Positions 12,494-20,694 of a stretch of DNA of 23,781 nucleotides are shown piece by piece. The stretch spans positions 936 through 24,716 of the forward strand of contig DKZA01000013.1 of assembly GCA_002492525.1 (NCBI GenBank), read 5' to 3'. Below the pieces are notes generated by a model. It searched no databases. It had not been told where the DNA came from and saw only the letters and a list, made by a program, of their open reading frames with translations. The translations under genes and the position numbers were made by a program. The stretch's first letter is position 1; each line of letters begins with the position of its first letter. The stretch is from Lachnospiraceae bacterium UBA7086. GTDB lineage: Bacteria; Bacillota; Clostridia; Lachnospirales; Lachnospiraceae.

Positions 12494-14273
12494 GCAGAAG
12501 AGAGCCATTTGTCACACTGCCGGACCGGCGCAGATTCTGGCCGGACCCGGCAGTGGAAAGACTTTCGTAACCGTACATCGTATCCGACATCTTATTCTGG
12601 AAGAAGGTGTAGATCCATCCCACATCCTGGTGATCACCTTTACGAAAGCTGCGGCACTGGAAATGCAGCAGCGGTTCTATACTCTCATGGAAGGAGAAAA
12701 GCCGCCGGTCTGGTTTGGTACCTTTCATGCGATATTCTATCATATTCTGAAACAGTCAGCGCAGTATCGCGACTATACCATTATTACAGATGCTGAGAAA
12801 AAGAAACTGATCAGGCAGATGATACATATGCACAGACAGTTCGTCTATTTACAGGAAGAAGATCTGGAAGAAGTCCTTTCTGCCATCAGCCGTCATAAGG
12901 CCGGTATGGAGGGGGATATTATACAGATTCAAAAGATGACAGCGGATGATATTTACCTCCTTACAACCGAATATCAAAGTTATTTGCAGGAATTTCAGCA
13001 ATTTGATTTTGATGATTTAGGGCAGTATTGTCTTACCATGCTGCAGGAGGACGCCGCTCTCCTTGCAACATGGCAGGCACAGTTTCGTTATATTCTGATA
13101 GATGAGTTTCAGGATATTTCGCCGGTACAGTATGAAATTGTAAAGCTGCTGGCCTTGCCAGAGGATAATCTTTTTATCGTTGGCGACGATGATCAGTCCA
13201 TCTATGGATTTCGGGGTGCCAGTCCGCAGAGTATGATAAAATTTCTCGCCGATTACCGGCAGGCAGTACAGATTCCTTTGGCAGTGAATTACAGATGTCA
13301 TGAAAAAATTGTCGAGGCTGCCGGGCGTGTTATTGCAGAGAATACACAACGTCTTCCCAAGGATATCCAGGCAGTACACAGTAATGGAGAGGGCCTGGAG
13401 TTATGTGTATGTCAGAATGAGGAAGCGCTGCATAAAGAACTGGTGGGGCGGTTGCTGCAGGAACAGAAAATGGGCACTTTGTCATGCAGTGCCATAATCT
13501 GCCGGACAAACTTTGCCTGTAGTTTGTGGGCGCAGGTTCTGCATGATGCAAAGATTCCTTACACGATGAAAGAAAAGAAAAAGAATCGTTTTGCTCATTT
13601 TGTGATTCGGGATATCAGAGCTTACCTTGCGCTGGGCCAGGGGAAGTATTACAGACAGTATTTTTTGCGTATTATGAACAGACCCCTGCGTTATCTGAAA
13701 CGGGACAGTCTGCCGGCAGAGCAGGTTGATAGAAAAGATTTGCTTATGCGATACCGGGGAATACCAGCAATGGAAGAGACTCTACGCAGGTTTTATCGGG
13801 ATCTGGACGCTCTGTCGGATAAAAGACCCCATCTGCAGATTCATTATATCCGTAAAGTGATCGGCTATGAAAACTTTTTGTGGGAAAAGTATGGAGCAGG
13901 ACGGGCCCGGGAATTTGTTCGGATCGCGGAGGAGTTTGAGACTTTTTCCAAACAGTTTACAACAGTAGATGACATGGATGATTCCATCGATCACTATACA
14001 GAAATATTACAGGAACCTGCAGAGCAAAAGCAGGGAGTTACGCTGATGACCATGCATGCGTCCAAAGGACTTCAGTTTGATACGGTGTATCTGCCGGACT
14101 GTAATGAAGGGCAGGTCCCTTCGGACCAGGCGGTGACGGAAGAAGAAGTGGAGGAAGAAAGACGGATGTTTTATGTGGCTATGACCAGGGCCAGAGGAAA
14201 GCTGTGTCTTTTGGCACATAAAGGAAGAACCGGGAAAGAAGGTCCTTCCCGGTTCTTAAAAACTTTGTCCTAA
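12468..14273 (+). CDS. UvrD/PcrA-like superfamily 1 ATP-dependent DNA helicase
   Basis: A 601-residue helicase with TPEQKRAI (Q-motif, 7-14), Walker A GPGSGKT (26-32), motif Ia VITFTKAAA, Walker B DEFQD (212-216), GDDDQSIYGFRG (239-250), VNYRC, and late motifs MTMHASKGLQFD and RRMFYVAMTRAR. All expected SF1A motifs are present, but the protein is shorter than UvrD or PcrA (about 720), lacking the usual C-terminal extension and part of the 2B insertion. It therefore looks like a distinct short UvrD-like enzyme rather than the housekeeping copy. It begins at ATG 12468 inside the end of gltX; the ribosome site there is weak, suggesting translational coupling. The stop overlaps the stop of the convergent DUF1292 gene. 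Confidence 0.88.
   Translation: MPARKCTPEQKRAICHTAGPAQILAGPGSGKTFVTVHRIRHLILEEGVDPSHILVITFTKAAALEMQQRFYTLMEGEKPPVWFGTFHAIFYHILKQSAQYRDYTIITDAEKKKLIRQMIHMHRQFVYLQEEDLEEVLSAISRHKAGMEGDIIQIQKMTADDIYLLTTEYQSYLQEFQQFDFDDLGQYCLTMLQEDAALLATWQAQFRYILIDEFQDISPVQYEIVKLLALPEDNLFIVGDDDQSIYGFRGASPQSMIKFLADYRQAVQIPLAVNYRCHEKIVEAAGRVIAENTQRLPKDIQAVHSNGEGLELCVCQNEEALHKELVGRLLQEQKMGTLSCSAIICRTNFACSLWAQVLHDAKIPYTMKEKKKNRFAHFVIRDIRAYLALGQGKYYRQYFLRIMNRPLRYLKRDSLPAEQVDRKDLLMRYRGIPAMEETLRRFYRDLDALSDKRPHLQIHYIRKVIGYENFLWEKYGAGRAREFVRIAEEFETFSKQFTTVDDMDDSIDHYTEILQEPAEQKQGVTLMTMHASKGLQFDTVYLPDCNEGQVPSDQAVTEEEVEEERRMFYVAMTRARGKLCLLAHKGRTGKEGPSRFLKTLS
14225..14257. terminator. Perfect 12-bp hairpin inside the helicase 3' end
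   Basis: AAGAACCGGGAA (14225-14236) pairs exactly with TTCCCGGTTCTT (14246-14257) around a nine-base loop, within the last codons of the helicase. T-runs are weak on both sides. It lies just past the stop of the opposing DUF1292 gene and probably serves as a shared terminator for both converging transcripts, encoded within the helicase gene. Confidence 0.55.
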
Positions 14274-14602
14274 TCTACCAGCTCATCAAACTCGGCATTG
14301 TCAAGATATTCATCGAAGGCGTCCGCTACGGCTTCGTATTCCTCGTCATCCTCAATATATCCAAGTTCAGGTTCTTCGTTGGGATCGCTGGGATTTTCGT
14401 GATAATGATAAAACCAGACTTCTCCGTCTGCGTTTTCCCCGTTTTCGTCAAGCGGCAGAAGTGCGATGTAATCTTTCTTGTTTACGGTCAGGATTGTGAC
14501 GACAGCGCAAGTGACTTTGGTGCCGTCTTCTAAATCAAGTTCTACAGTCATTTCTTCCGTGTCAAAGCCTTCTTCTGTCTTTTCTTTGTTATCTTTACTC
14601 AT
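14270..14602 (-). CDS. DUF1292 family protein
   Basis: A 110-residue, highly acidic protein with the DUF1292 (YrzB-type) core: ELDLEDGTKVTCAVVTILTV, then DYIALLPLDENG and an EVWFYHYHEN segment, ending in an Asp/Glu-rich tail (DDEEYEAVADAFDEYLDN). Function of the family is unknown; in clostridia it is commonly near housekeeping genes. The ATG at 14602 has a perfect AAAGGAGG seven bases upstream. Stop TAG (14272-14270) overlaps the helicase TAA. Alone on its strand and therefore monocistronic. Confidence 0.88.
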   Translation of the reverse strand: MSKDNKEKTEEGFDTEEMTVELDLEDGTKVTCAVVTILTVNKKDYIALLPLDENGENADGEVWFYHYHENPSDPNEEPELGYIEDDEEYEAVADAFDEYLDNAEFDELVD

Positions 14603-14705
14603 ACAAACGCCTCCTTTTACGGTGTGATCGTTGCCTTTATTTTACAGAAAACAGGGAGAAGATGCAATCTGTAAATAAATTTATGTACAGTATTTGTCAT
14701 TTCTA

Positions 14706-14714
14706 TGGTAAAAT
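14706..14714 (+). promoter_or_regulatory. Extended -10 promoter of the GH13-like gene
   Basis: TGG followed by TAAAAT (14709-14714) forms an extended -10, with only a poor -35 (TACAGT, 14686-14691) at 17 bases. A transcript would begin about 38 bases before the ATG at 14759. Confidence 0.4.
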
Positions 14715-14758
14715 AACTGTACTGACAGTAACTTTATTTCAGACAGATGGAGGTTTGC

Positions 14759-16723
14759 ATGCAAAAAACATTCCAAGTGACAAGGACACAGGCATACCCG
14801 CTGGGTGCATCCTTTCAGAAGGAAGGCTTGCGTATTGCGGCTGTATGTGACCGAAGAGAACAAGATGGTTCGCGTTGTAAAGCGGGTGTGATTTTATATG
14901 ATAGAAGGCATACAAGGGGACTTAAGATTGCGTTTCCGGAAGAATACAGAGTGGGTGCAGTCTGCTCTATGCTGATTTTGGATTATCAGGACAGGGATTG
15001 TCATTATCTTCTCTATCAGGGGGAAGAAATCTATCAGGATCCCTATTGCAAAGCCGTGGAGAATCTTTATCGCTATGGTGTGGTAAAAAAGACGCTTCCC
15101 AAATGTAAGGTGGAAGACGGATTCTTTGACTGGCAGGAAGATGTACCCTTAAGGATTCCTTATGAGGATGCTATCTTGTATGCGCTGCATGTGCGTGGCT
15201 TTACGAAACATCAGTCTTCCGGTGTGAAACAGAAAGGCACCTATAGCGGGATTGTGGAGAAAATTCCGTATTTACAGGAGCTGGGAATTAATATGGTGCT
15301 TCTTATGCCGGCCTACGAGTTTGATGAGGTGATGCAGGAGCATGTGTTACAGACCGCAGAAGAGGCTGCTTTGTCTTACAGACAGAAGCTTCCGGATAAA
15401 GAGGAAACTGCGGAAAGACGGCCCAGGCTTAATTACTGGGGATATCAAAGAGGGCTTTATTATATTCCAAAGGGGGCTTATGCCTCCAAGCAGTCTCCGG
15501 TGACGGAGTATAAGACAATGATTCGTTCTCTCCATCAAAATGGTATCGGTGTTGCTATGCAGTTTTATTTTCCGCCGGAAGTGTCACCGGTAGAGATATT
15601 GGATATTTTAAGATACTGGGTGTTGGAGTACCATATAGACGGGTTTCATCTGATGGGGGCAGAAATTCCCATGGAGCTGCTTTCGCGGGAACCTTTGCTT
15701 ACAGATACCATGTTATTGTTCGATAGACAGTACACAAAGAATGTGGAGGGCAGGCATAACAGTGTCGGATGGATGAATGACGGATTCCTCTATGATATGC
15801 GCCGTTTCTTAAAAGGAGATGACAATTTGATGGATGCCTTCCTGTGTCATGTGCGCGAGCATCAGCAGGAGACAGGCATCGTAAATTATATGGCTAAATG
15901 GGACGGATTACGTTTGATGGATCTTGTTTCTTATGATCGTAAGCACAATGAAGAAAATGGAGAAGACAATACAGACGGAACAGACTATAATTGCAGCTGG
16001 AATTGCGGTATAGAGGGAAAAAGCCGTAAGAAATCTATTATGGAACTGCGTATGAGGCAGATGAAAAATGCCATGACGCTGCTCTTGATGTCACAGGGGA
16101 CACCACTTTTATACAGTGGTGATGAATTTGGCAATACACAAGGCGGTAATAATAATCCCTACTGTCAGGATAATGCCGTTGCCTGGATTAAATGGAATGA
16201 TACACAGGGCGGCAAGGAACTTCTGGAATATACGAAAAGGTTGATTGCATTGCGTAAGAAACATCCGATTCTGCACAACAAGGCACCTCTTAGAGGAATT
16301 GATTTTCTTTCCTGCGGCTATCCGGATATTTCCGTACACGGACAGGAGGCATGGAAGCCGGATATTACGCCGGCCAGCCATACAATTGGTATTATGTATT
16401 GTGGATGCTATGGAAAAACGGACGGTAAACAGGATGACAGTTTCTTCTATATTGCCGTCAATATGCATTGGAAACTACATTATCTGGGATTGCCCAAACT
16501 CCCGAAGAACAAACAGTGGTCCCATCTGCTGTCTACGTCCAAAGAGGCACCGGAAATCGAGGGAAAAGAAACTTCCCAGGAAATAGGTATACCGCCAAGG
16601 ACGATTGCCATTTATACTGCCATAGACATGCCGGAAATACAAAACAGGACTGTTGTGGGTAGAAAAATGGTTAGAAAACCGTGCAAAACAGACACAGATA
16701 AGAGCAAAAAGAAGGATATATGA
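14759..16723 (+). CDS. GH13 glycogen-debranching-like protein, probably catalytically dead
   Basis: A 654-residue protein resembling GlgX/isoamylase-type debranching enzymes. Family signs: ILYALHVRGFTKH, a KIPYLQELGINMVLLMPAYEF barrel strand, LNYWGYQRGLYY, VSYDRKHNEENGEDN..DGT, YNCSWNCGIEG and GTPLLYSGDEFGNTQGGNNNPYCQD. Yet the catalytic regions are altered. Region I (normally D..NH) reads GVAMQFYFPPE. Region II (DGFRFD, nucleophile Asp) reads DGFHLMGAE. The acid/base Glu region reads MLLFDRQYT. Region IV (HD) reads WDG. The fold is kept but the nucleophile and acid/base are gone, so it probably binds glucan or acts as a regulator. ATG 14759 is chosen over 14747 because GGAGGT precedes it by five bases. 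It overlaps the next gene by ATGA. Confidence 0.8.
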   Translation: MQKTFQVTRTQAYPLGASFQKEGLRIAAVCDRREQDGSRCKAGVILYDRRHTRGLKIAFPEEYRVGAVCSMLILDYQDRDCHYLLYQGEEIYQDPYCKAVENLYRYGVVKKTLPKCKVEDGFFDWQEDVPLRIPYEDAILYALHVRGFTKHQSSGVKQKGTYSGIVEKIPYLQELGINMVLLMPAYEFDEVMQEHVLQTAEEAALSYRQKLPDKEETAERRPRLNYWGYQRGLYYIPKGAYASKQSPVTEYKTMIRSLHQNGIGVAMQFYFPPEVSPVEILDILRYWVLEYHIDGFHLMGAEIPMELLSREPLLTDTMLLFDRQYTKNVEGRHNSVGWMNDGFLYDMRRFLKGDDNLMDAFLCHVREHQQETGIVNYMAKWDGLRLMDLVSYDRKHNEENGEDNTDGTDYNCSWNCGIEGKSRKKSIMELRMRQMKNAMTLLLMSQGTPLLYSGDEFGNTQGGNNNPYCQDNAVAWIKWNDTQGGKELLEYTKRLIALRKKHPILHNKAPLRGIDFLSCGYPDISVHGQEAWKPDITPASHTIGIMYCGCYGKTDGKQDDSFFYIAVNMHWKLHYLGLPKLPKNKQWSHLLSTSKEAPEIEGKETSQEIGIPPRTIAIYTAIDMPEIQNRTVVGRKMVRKPCKTDTDKSKKKDI

Positions 16724-17277
16724 TGAATAAGGTGTGGGAACATTTTAAAACGGTCACGTATCATAAATGGCTGGTCATGCAGGGATGTTTCCGGGTTGGA
16801 CTTTTTCGACAGGGACTTTTACATGATCTGTCCAAATACAGTCCGGCAGAATTCCTGATCGGAGCGAAGTATTGGCAGGGCGATAGAAGCCCCAACAATG
16901 CGGAACGGGAACAGTTGGGTTATTCCTCTGCCTGGCTGCATCACAAAGGCCGCAATAAACATCATTATGAGTATTGGATTGATTACAGTACCCGTGATAT
17001 TGAGGGCGGTATGGCGCCGGCACCGATGCCGACCCGTTATGTAGTGGAAATGTTTATTGACCGGGTAGCTGCCTGTAAGGTTTATCATAAAGATTCTTAC
17101 ACAGATCAGGATCCGTTAGAATACTATATGTCGGCTAAAACCCCGCCGCCTCTGCATCCTAAGACCAAAAGGCTGTTGGAATTTCTTCTGCATATGTTGG
17201 CGGAAGTGGGAGAGGAAAAGACGTTTCGGTATATTCGGACGCGCATACTTTCCAAACGGAACCATAACATAAAATAA
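16720..17277 (+). CDS. DUF5662 family protein
   Basis: A 185-residue protein matching DUF5662: VWEHFKTVTYHKWLV, GLLHDLSKYSPAEF (an HD-like His-Asp pair), and WLHHKGRNKHHYEYW with several histidines, followed by MPTRYVVEMFIDRVAA. The histidine/aspartate pattern suggests a metal-binding helical fold similar to HD proteins, but no activity is established that I can name. The start at 16720 overlaps the previous stop (ATGA) with AGAAGGA upstream, and an alternative ATG follows at once at 16723. Probably in one operon with the GH13-like gene. Confidence 0.82.
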   Translation: MMNKVWEHFKTVTYHKWLVMQGCFRVGLFRQGLLHDLSKYSPAEFLIGAKYWQGDRSPNNAEREQLGYSSAWLHHKGRNKHHYEYWIDYSTRDIEGGMAPAPMPTRYVVEMFIDRVAACKVYHKDSYTDQDPLEYYMSAKTPPPLHPKTKRLLEFLLHMLAEVGEEKTFRYIRTRILSKRNHNIK

Positions 17278-17294
17278 GGACAACCGGACAAGTG

Positions 17295-17321
17295 ACGTCT
17301 CCTTTGTCAATGCATAGGATA
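17295..17321 (+). promoter_or_regulatory. Candidate sigma-K-like promoter of the Cys-rich gene
   Basis: AC (17295-17296), 16 bases, then CATAGGATA (17313-17321) fits AC-N16-CATANNNTA, the same spacing as the candidate upstream of cotJA. A sigma-A alternative (TTGTCA at 17305-17310) has no good -10. Two independent matches in one window could still be chance. Confidence 0.35.
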
Positions 17322-17351
17322 TGGTATGAGAAAAAAAGGAGATGAGACCTT

Positions 17352-17579
17352 ATGAACTGTTGTTGGATCCTTCTGTTGTTATTTTTCTGCGGACAGAACG
17401 GGAATGGAATCTGTGGTCAGGCAGACAGGGGCTGCGGCTGTGAAGTAGAGCCGCCGAAACCGCCCTGCCGTAATAGAGAACCGGAACCATGTCCGTGTGA
17501 TGAACCCAGGTTTGAGCCACGTTTTGAGTCGAGACCGTTTAGCGGAAACGGCGCTACCTGTGGCTGTGAAGAGAAGTAA
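17352..17579 (+). CDS. Small cysteine-rich protein, possible spore or surface protein
   Basis: A 75-residue protein with 11 cysteines (3, 4, 13, 21, 28, 30, 39, 47, 49, 70, 72), several as CxC pairs. It has a hydrophobic start (CCWILLLLFFCG) that could be a short membrane or signal segment, a Pro/Glu/Arg-rich middle and a small tandem (RFEP/RFES). AAGGAG lies ten bases before the ATG. I do not recognize a named family. CxC-rich small proteins are common among spore coat and crust components and metal-binding proteins. A candidate sigma-K-like promoter upstream would fit the first, but this is inference. It is followed by a strong hairpin. Confidence 0.65.
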   Translation: MNCCWILLLLFFCGQNGNGICGQADRGCGCEVEPPKPPCRNREPEPCPCDEPRFEPRFESRPFSGNGATCGCEEK

Positions 17580-17584
17580 TTGCA

Positions 17585-17619
17585 CGCCCTTTCTTTTCGG
17601 TTGACGAAAGGAAAGGGCG
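17585..17619 (+). terminator. 14-bp hairpin after the Cys-rich gene
   Basis: CGCCCTTTCTTTTC (17585-17598) pairs with GAAAGGAAAGGGCG (17606-17619), one G-T pair, loop GGTTGAC, starting six bases after the stop. No clean T-run follows, so termination may be inefficient. The -35 of the trpS promoter lies in its loop. Confidence 0.6.
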
Positions 17620-17629
17620 ATGATAAACT
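17601..17629 (+). promoter_or_regulatory. Promoter of trpS, nested in the preceding hairpin
   Basis: TTGACG (17601-17606), 17 bases, TAAACT (17624-17629) is a good sigma-A promoter, giving a leader of about 35 bases. That leader is far too short for a T-box. Confidence 0.55.
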
Positions 17630-17670
17630 GTTTTCTGGTACAAGCGTATAATTTAGGAGGCAAAAGAATC

Positions 17671-18675
17671 ATGATAGACGGAAAAAAAGTATTATTCAGT
17701 GGTATGCAGGCTACGGGTAATCTGACCCTTGGTAATTATCTGGGAGCGCTTAAGAACTGGGTAACACTTTGTGAGGAATACCAGTGTTTTTATTCGGTGG
17801 TAGATTTACACTCTATCACTATCAGACAGGATCCGGCAGAACTTAGAAAACGTGCCAGAAATCTTCTGACCCTCTATATTGCGGCAGGAATCGATCCTGA
17901 GAAAAATTGTCTGTATTACCAGTCCCATGTGTCCGGACATGCGGAACTTTCCTGGATTTTGAACTGTTTTACCTATATGGGGGAATTAAACCGTATGACG
18001 CAGTTCAAGGATAAGGCTGCTAAACATGCAGATAATATCAATGCAGGACTGTTTACTTATCCGGTGTTGATGGCGGCGGATATTCTGTTATATCAGGCAG
18101 ATGTGGTGCCGGTAGGGAAAGATCAGCTGCAGCATCTGGAGATTACCAGGGATATCGCACAGCGGTTCAATGGCATATATGGGGATGTGTTTACGATTCC
18201 AGAGCCTTATGTGGGCAAAACAGGAGCAAGTATTAAGAGCCTGCAAAATCCGGAGAAGAAGATGTCCAAATCAGATGAAAATCCCAATGCCAGTATCTAT
18301 CTGATGGATGATCCTGACACGATTATCCGGAAATTTAAAAGGGCAGTCACCGATTCGGAGGCGCAGGTACGATATCGGGAAGAACAGCCGGGCATCCATA
18401 ATCTGATCGATATTTATTGTGTCTGTACAGGTAAGACTCCGGAAGAGACTGAGAGAGAATTTGAAGGCAAAGGATACGGAGACTTTAAGATGGCAGTGGG
18501 AGAGGCTGTGGTAAGTGTCTTGAAACCTTTGCAGGACAGATATGAAGATCTTGGGAAAAATAAGGATTATATAGATAAGATCATTAAAGACAATGCGGAA
18601 AAGGCCAATTATTATGCCACGAAGACCTTACGCAAGGTACAGCGGAAGGTAGGATTCCCGGATAGAGTGCGATAA
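17671..18675 (+). CDS. trpS: Tryptophan-tRNA ligase
   Basis: A 334-residue class Ic synthetase that joins tryptophan to its tRNA. Seen: the HIGH-equivalent TGNLTLGNYLGALKNW (15-30), VVDLHSIT, the tryptophan-pocket region MGELNRMTQFKDK, ADILLYQADVVPVGKDQLQH, and the KMSKS loop KKMSKSDENP (196-205). Length is as expected. The start at 17671 has TTAGGAGG upstream; an earlier in-frame ATG at 17620 falls in the terminator-promoter region. It probably has its own promoter. A large imperfect inverted repeat spans its 3' end (18638-18710). Confidence 0.95.
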   Translation: MIDGKKVLFSGMQATGNLTLGNYLGALKNWVTLCEEYQCFYSVVDLHSITIRQDPAELRKRARNLLTLYIAAGIDPEKNCLYYQSHVSGHAELSWILNCFTYMGELNRMTQFKDKAAKHADNINAGLFTYPVLMAADILLYQADVVPVGKDQLQHLEITRDIAQRFNGIYGDVFTIPEPYVGKTGASIKSLQNPEKKMSKSDENPNASIYLMDDPDTIIRKFKRAVTDSEAQVRYREEQPGIHNLIDIYCVCTGKTPEETEREFEGKGYGDFKMAVGEAVVSVLKPLQDRYEDLGKNKDYIDKIIKDNAEKANYYATKTLRKVQRKVGFPDRVR

Positions 18676-18743
18676 TGACGCTTGTATATTCTGTTGGGAA
18701 TCCCGCTGTACTCTATTAATCCGAGGCTGCGAAGCGGATCTTA

Positions 18744-19490
18744 TCATTTTTGAAATACTTCAGTGAAATAGCCGGCGGCGGAGATGGATTCGCCGCCTTG
18801 TATCAGGTGTGTGGTATCGCCCATCACCTGTACCCGGAAAAAGGCGTTGCCGTTCATTCTCTCCTCTGAGGAAAGAATGGTGACAGAGGTGGGCGCCAGA
18901 TAGAAGCCATGCAGTAAGATGACCGGAGAGACGCCAAGCAGGTGGCTCATCATCATGCAAGTGACGCCTAAATGGCAGAAAATAACAATGGTATCCTGTT
19001 TGCAGCCGGAGGTTTCAAGGCCTTCGGTATCTTTGTGTGCAGTGACATAATAATTGTTGTGCCTTTTATAGCCGTAGGCGTTGAGAAGATTGTCTAACCC
19101 TGCACAGACATCCTCATAGGCAGGCAGAAGTTCAGGATTGGAACCATAGATTGCAGTCTCTTTCCAACCTTCTTTATCGTACATCTGTGGAATCTGCGTC
19201 CAGTATTCCGGCATAAAATCCCAGGGAACACCATGACGGCCGGTTACCGGATCGTCAATAAAATAGGAAAATTCTTTCAGCCAGTCATAAGTAATGGCTT
19301 CCCGTCCTGTCTTTTCCAGAGAGTAAGAAGCAGTCTGTTTGGCTCGTCCAAGAGGGGAACAATAAAACTGTGTGATGTTCTCCCATTTCGCTACACGTTC
19401 GGAGAGCAGTCTGGCTTCCCGGATTCCCTTTTCGGTCAGGGCATCATTCTGGTAATCAGGATCCCCGTGTCTGATAAAAATAATTCTCAT
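18744..19490 (-). CDS. Histidine phosphatase family protein
   Basis: A 248-residue protein of the phosphoglycerate-mutase-like (branch 1) superfamily. Seen: the phosphohistidine motif FIRHGDPDY (5-13), LTEKGIREA, the YCSPLGRAKQTA segment with its second Arg, and the late IFCHLGVTCMM His. These phosphatases hydrolyse small phosphoesters through a phospho-His; the substrate cannot be told. The middle portion (about 85-125) is longer than in minimal family members. The start at 19490 has only a moderate ribosome site (GGAAAGG, distant). It is the only minus-strand gene in this part and shares its upstream region with hflK. Confidence 0.87.
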   Translation of the reverse strand: MRIIFIRHGDPDYQNDALTEKGIREARLLSERVAKWENITQFYCSPLGRAKQTASYSLEKTGREAITYDWLKEFSYFIDDPVTGRHGVPWDFMPEYWTQIPQMYDKEGWKETAIYGSNPELLPAYEDVCAGLDNLLNAYGYKRHNNYYVTAHKDTEGLETSGCKQDTIVIFCHLGVTCMMMSHLLGVSPVILLHGFYLAPTSVTILSSEERMNGNAFFRVQVMGDTTHLIQGGESISAAGYFTEVFQK

Positions 19491-19538
19491 GTGTTAACCC
19501 AGCCTTTCCAGTGATTTGCAACTTTAGTAAATTTTAAT

Positions 19539-19567
19539 TAGGCATTTTCCCTGCCATGATATATAAT
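19539..19567 (+). promoter_or_regulatory. Promoter of the hflK operon
   Basis: TAGGCA (19539-19544), 17 bases, TATAAT (19562-19567): perfect -10, four of six -35 positions. It would drive hflK about 70 bases downstream, and probably the three genes after it. Confidence 0.55.
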
Positions 19568-19642
19568 AACATAGATGCCATACGGAAAGAAGCATTAATT
19601 GCCTTACTGTTTCAAAATCTGTGAAGGCAAAAGGAGGAAACC

Positions 19643-20692
19643 ATGTTTGGACAAAATAAGAAGATGAAGGAGCAGGGCCCTGGTAAAGACCAGGTCAGAA
19701 AGTGGATGACCGGTATTAAGATAGTACTGGCGGCCATGGTGTTATTGGTATTGGTGAGTGGTTCTTATTATTCTATTCAGGAGGAAGAACAGGCAGTGGT
19801 ATGTACCTTTGGTTCACCCAAAGCAGTGACTACGCCGGGACTTCATTTTAAAATACCTTTTGTCCAGACGGTGACGAAGGTAAATACCACGATTCAGGGT
19901 TTTAAAGTTGGTTATCTGCAGGATTATCAGCAGGACATGGGAGAAGAAGTGGAAGATGCGTTGATGATCACTTCTGATTATAATTTTATTTATGTGGATT
20001 TTTATGCGGAATACAGGGTTACCGATCCGGTGAAAGCGCTCTATGCATCGGAAAATCCAGAACTGATTCTTAAAAATATTGCCCAGAACTGTATCCGGAC
20101 AACCATTGGCTCTTACAGTGTGGACAGTGTGCTGACTACAGGCAAAAATGAAATTCAGTCTAACATCAAACAAATGATTCTGGATAAACTGGAAGAGTAT
20201 GATATTGGTATTCAGTTAGTCAATATTACCATACAGGATGCTACTCCGCCGACTACAGAGGTAGAAAATGCTTTCAAAGAAGTGGAGACAGCCAAGCAGG
20301 GGAAGGAGACAGCCTTAAATAATGCCAATAAGTATCGCAATGAACAGATCCCCAGCGCCGAGGCAGAGTCTGATAAAATATTACAGGATGCAGAAGCGAC
20401 AAAACAGCAGCGAATCAATGAAGCAAACGGACAGGTGGCCCGGTTTAATGCCATGTATGAAGAATACGCAAAGTATCCGGAAGTAACGAAGAAGCGTATG
20501 TTCTATGAGGCTGTGGAGGATATTCTTCCGGAGATTAAAGTGATTATACAGAGTGCGGATGGGAATACCAGTACGGTGCTTCCTTTAGACAGTTTCGTTT
20601 CGGATACGACCTCATCCGTTAATACGACTTCATCTGCTAATACGGCTTCTTCTGACGAAAATGCAGATAACGATACAAACGGGGAGGATTGA
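19643..20692 (+). CDS. hflK: HflK, SPFH/band-7 membrane protein
   Basis: A 349-residue protein with one membrane segment (about 22-43), then an SPFH domain beginning YYSIQEEEQAVVCTFG..AVTTPGLHFKIPFV. A Glu/Ala-rich coiled coil follows at about 205-275 (EVETAKQGKETALNNANKYRN). In other bacteria HflK and HflC form a membrane cage that modulates the FtsH protease; ftsH is not in this window. The C-terminal ~35 residues are a low-complexity Ser/Thr/Asn/Asp tail (TTSSVNTTSSANTASS). The ATG at 19643 has AAAAGGAGG upstream. hflC follows after three bases. Confidence 0.9.
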   Translation: MFGQNKKMKEQGPGKDQVRKWMTGIKIVLAAMVLLVLVSGSYYSIQEEEQAVVCTFGSPKAVTTPGLHFKIPFVQTVTKVNTTIQGFKVGYLQDYQQDMGEEVEDALMITSDYNFIYVDFYAEYRVTDPVKALYASENPELILKNIAQNCIRTTIGSYSVDSVLTTGKNEIQSNIKQMILDKLEEYDIGIQLVNITIQDATPPTTEVENAFKEVETAKQGKETALNNANKYRNEQIPSAEAESDKILQDAEATKQQRINEANGQVARFNAMYEEYAKYPEVTKKRMFYEAVEDILPEIKVIIQSADGNTSTVLPLDSFVSDTTSSVNTTSSANTASSDENADNDTNGED

Positions 20693-20694
20693 TC

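Noticed and set aside
11975..12508. 177-codon minus-strand frame over gltX
   Set aside because: Shadow of a clear gltX reading frame; no motif or ribosome site.
17580..17670. T-box riboswitch before trpS
   Set aside because: The gap is about 90 bases and is filled by a hairpin and promoter. A T-box needs well over 150 bases and its conserved bulge was not seen.
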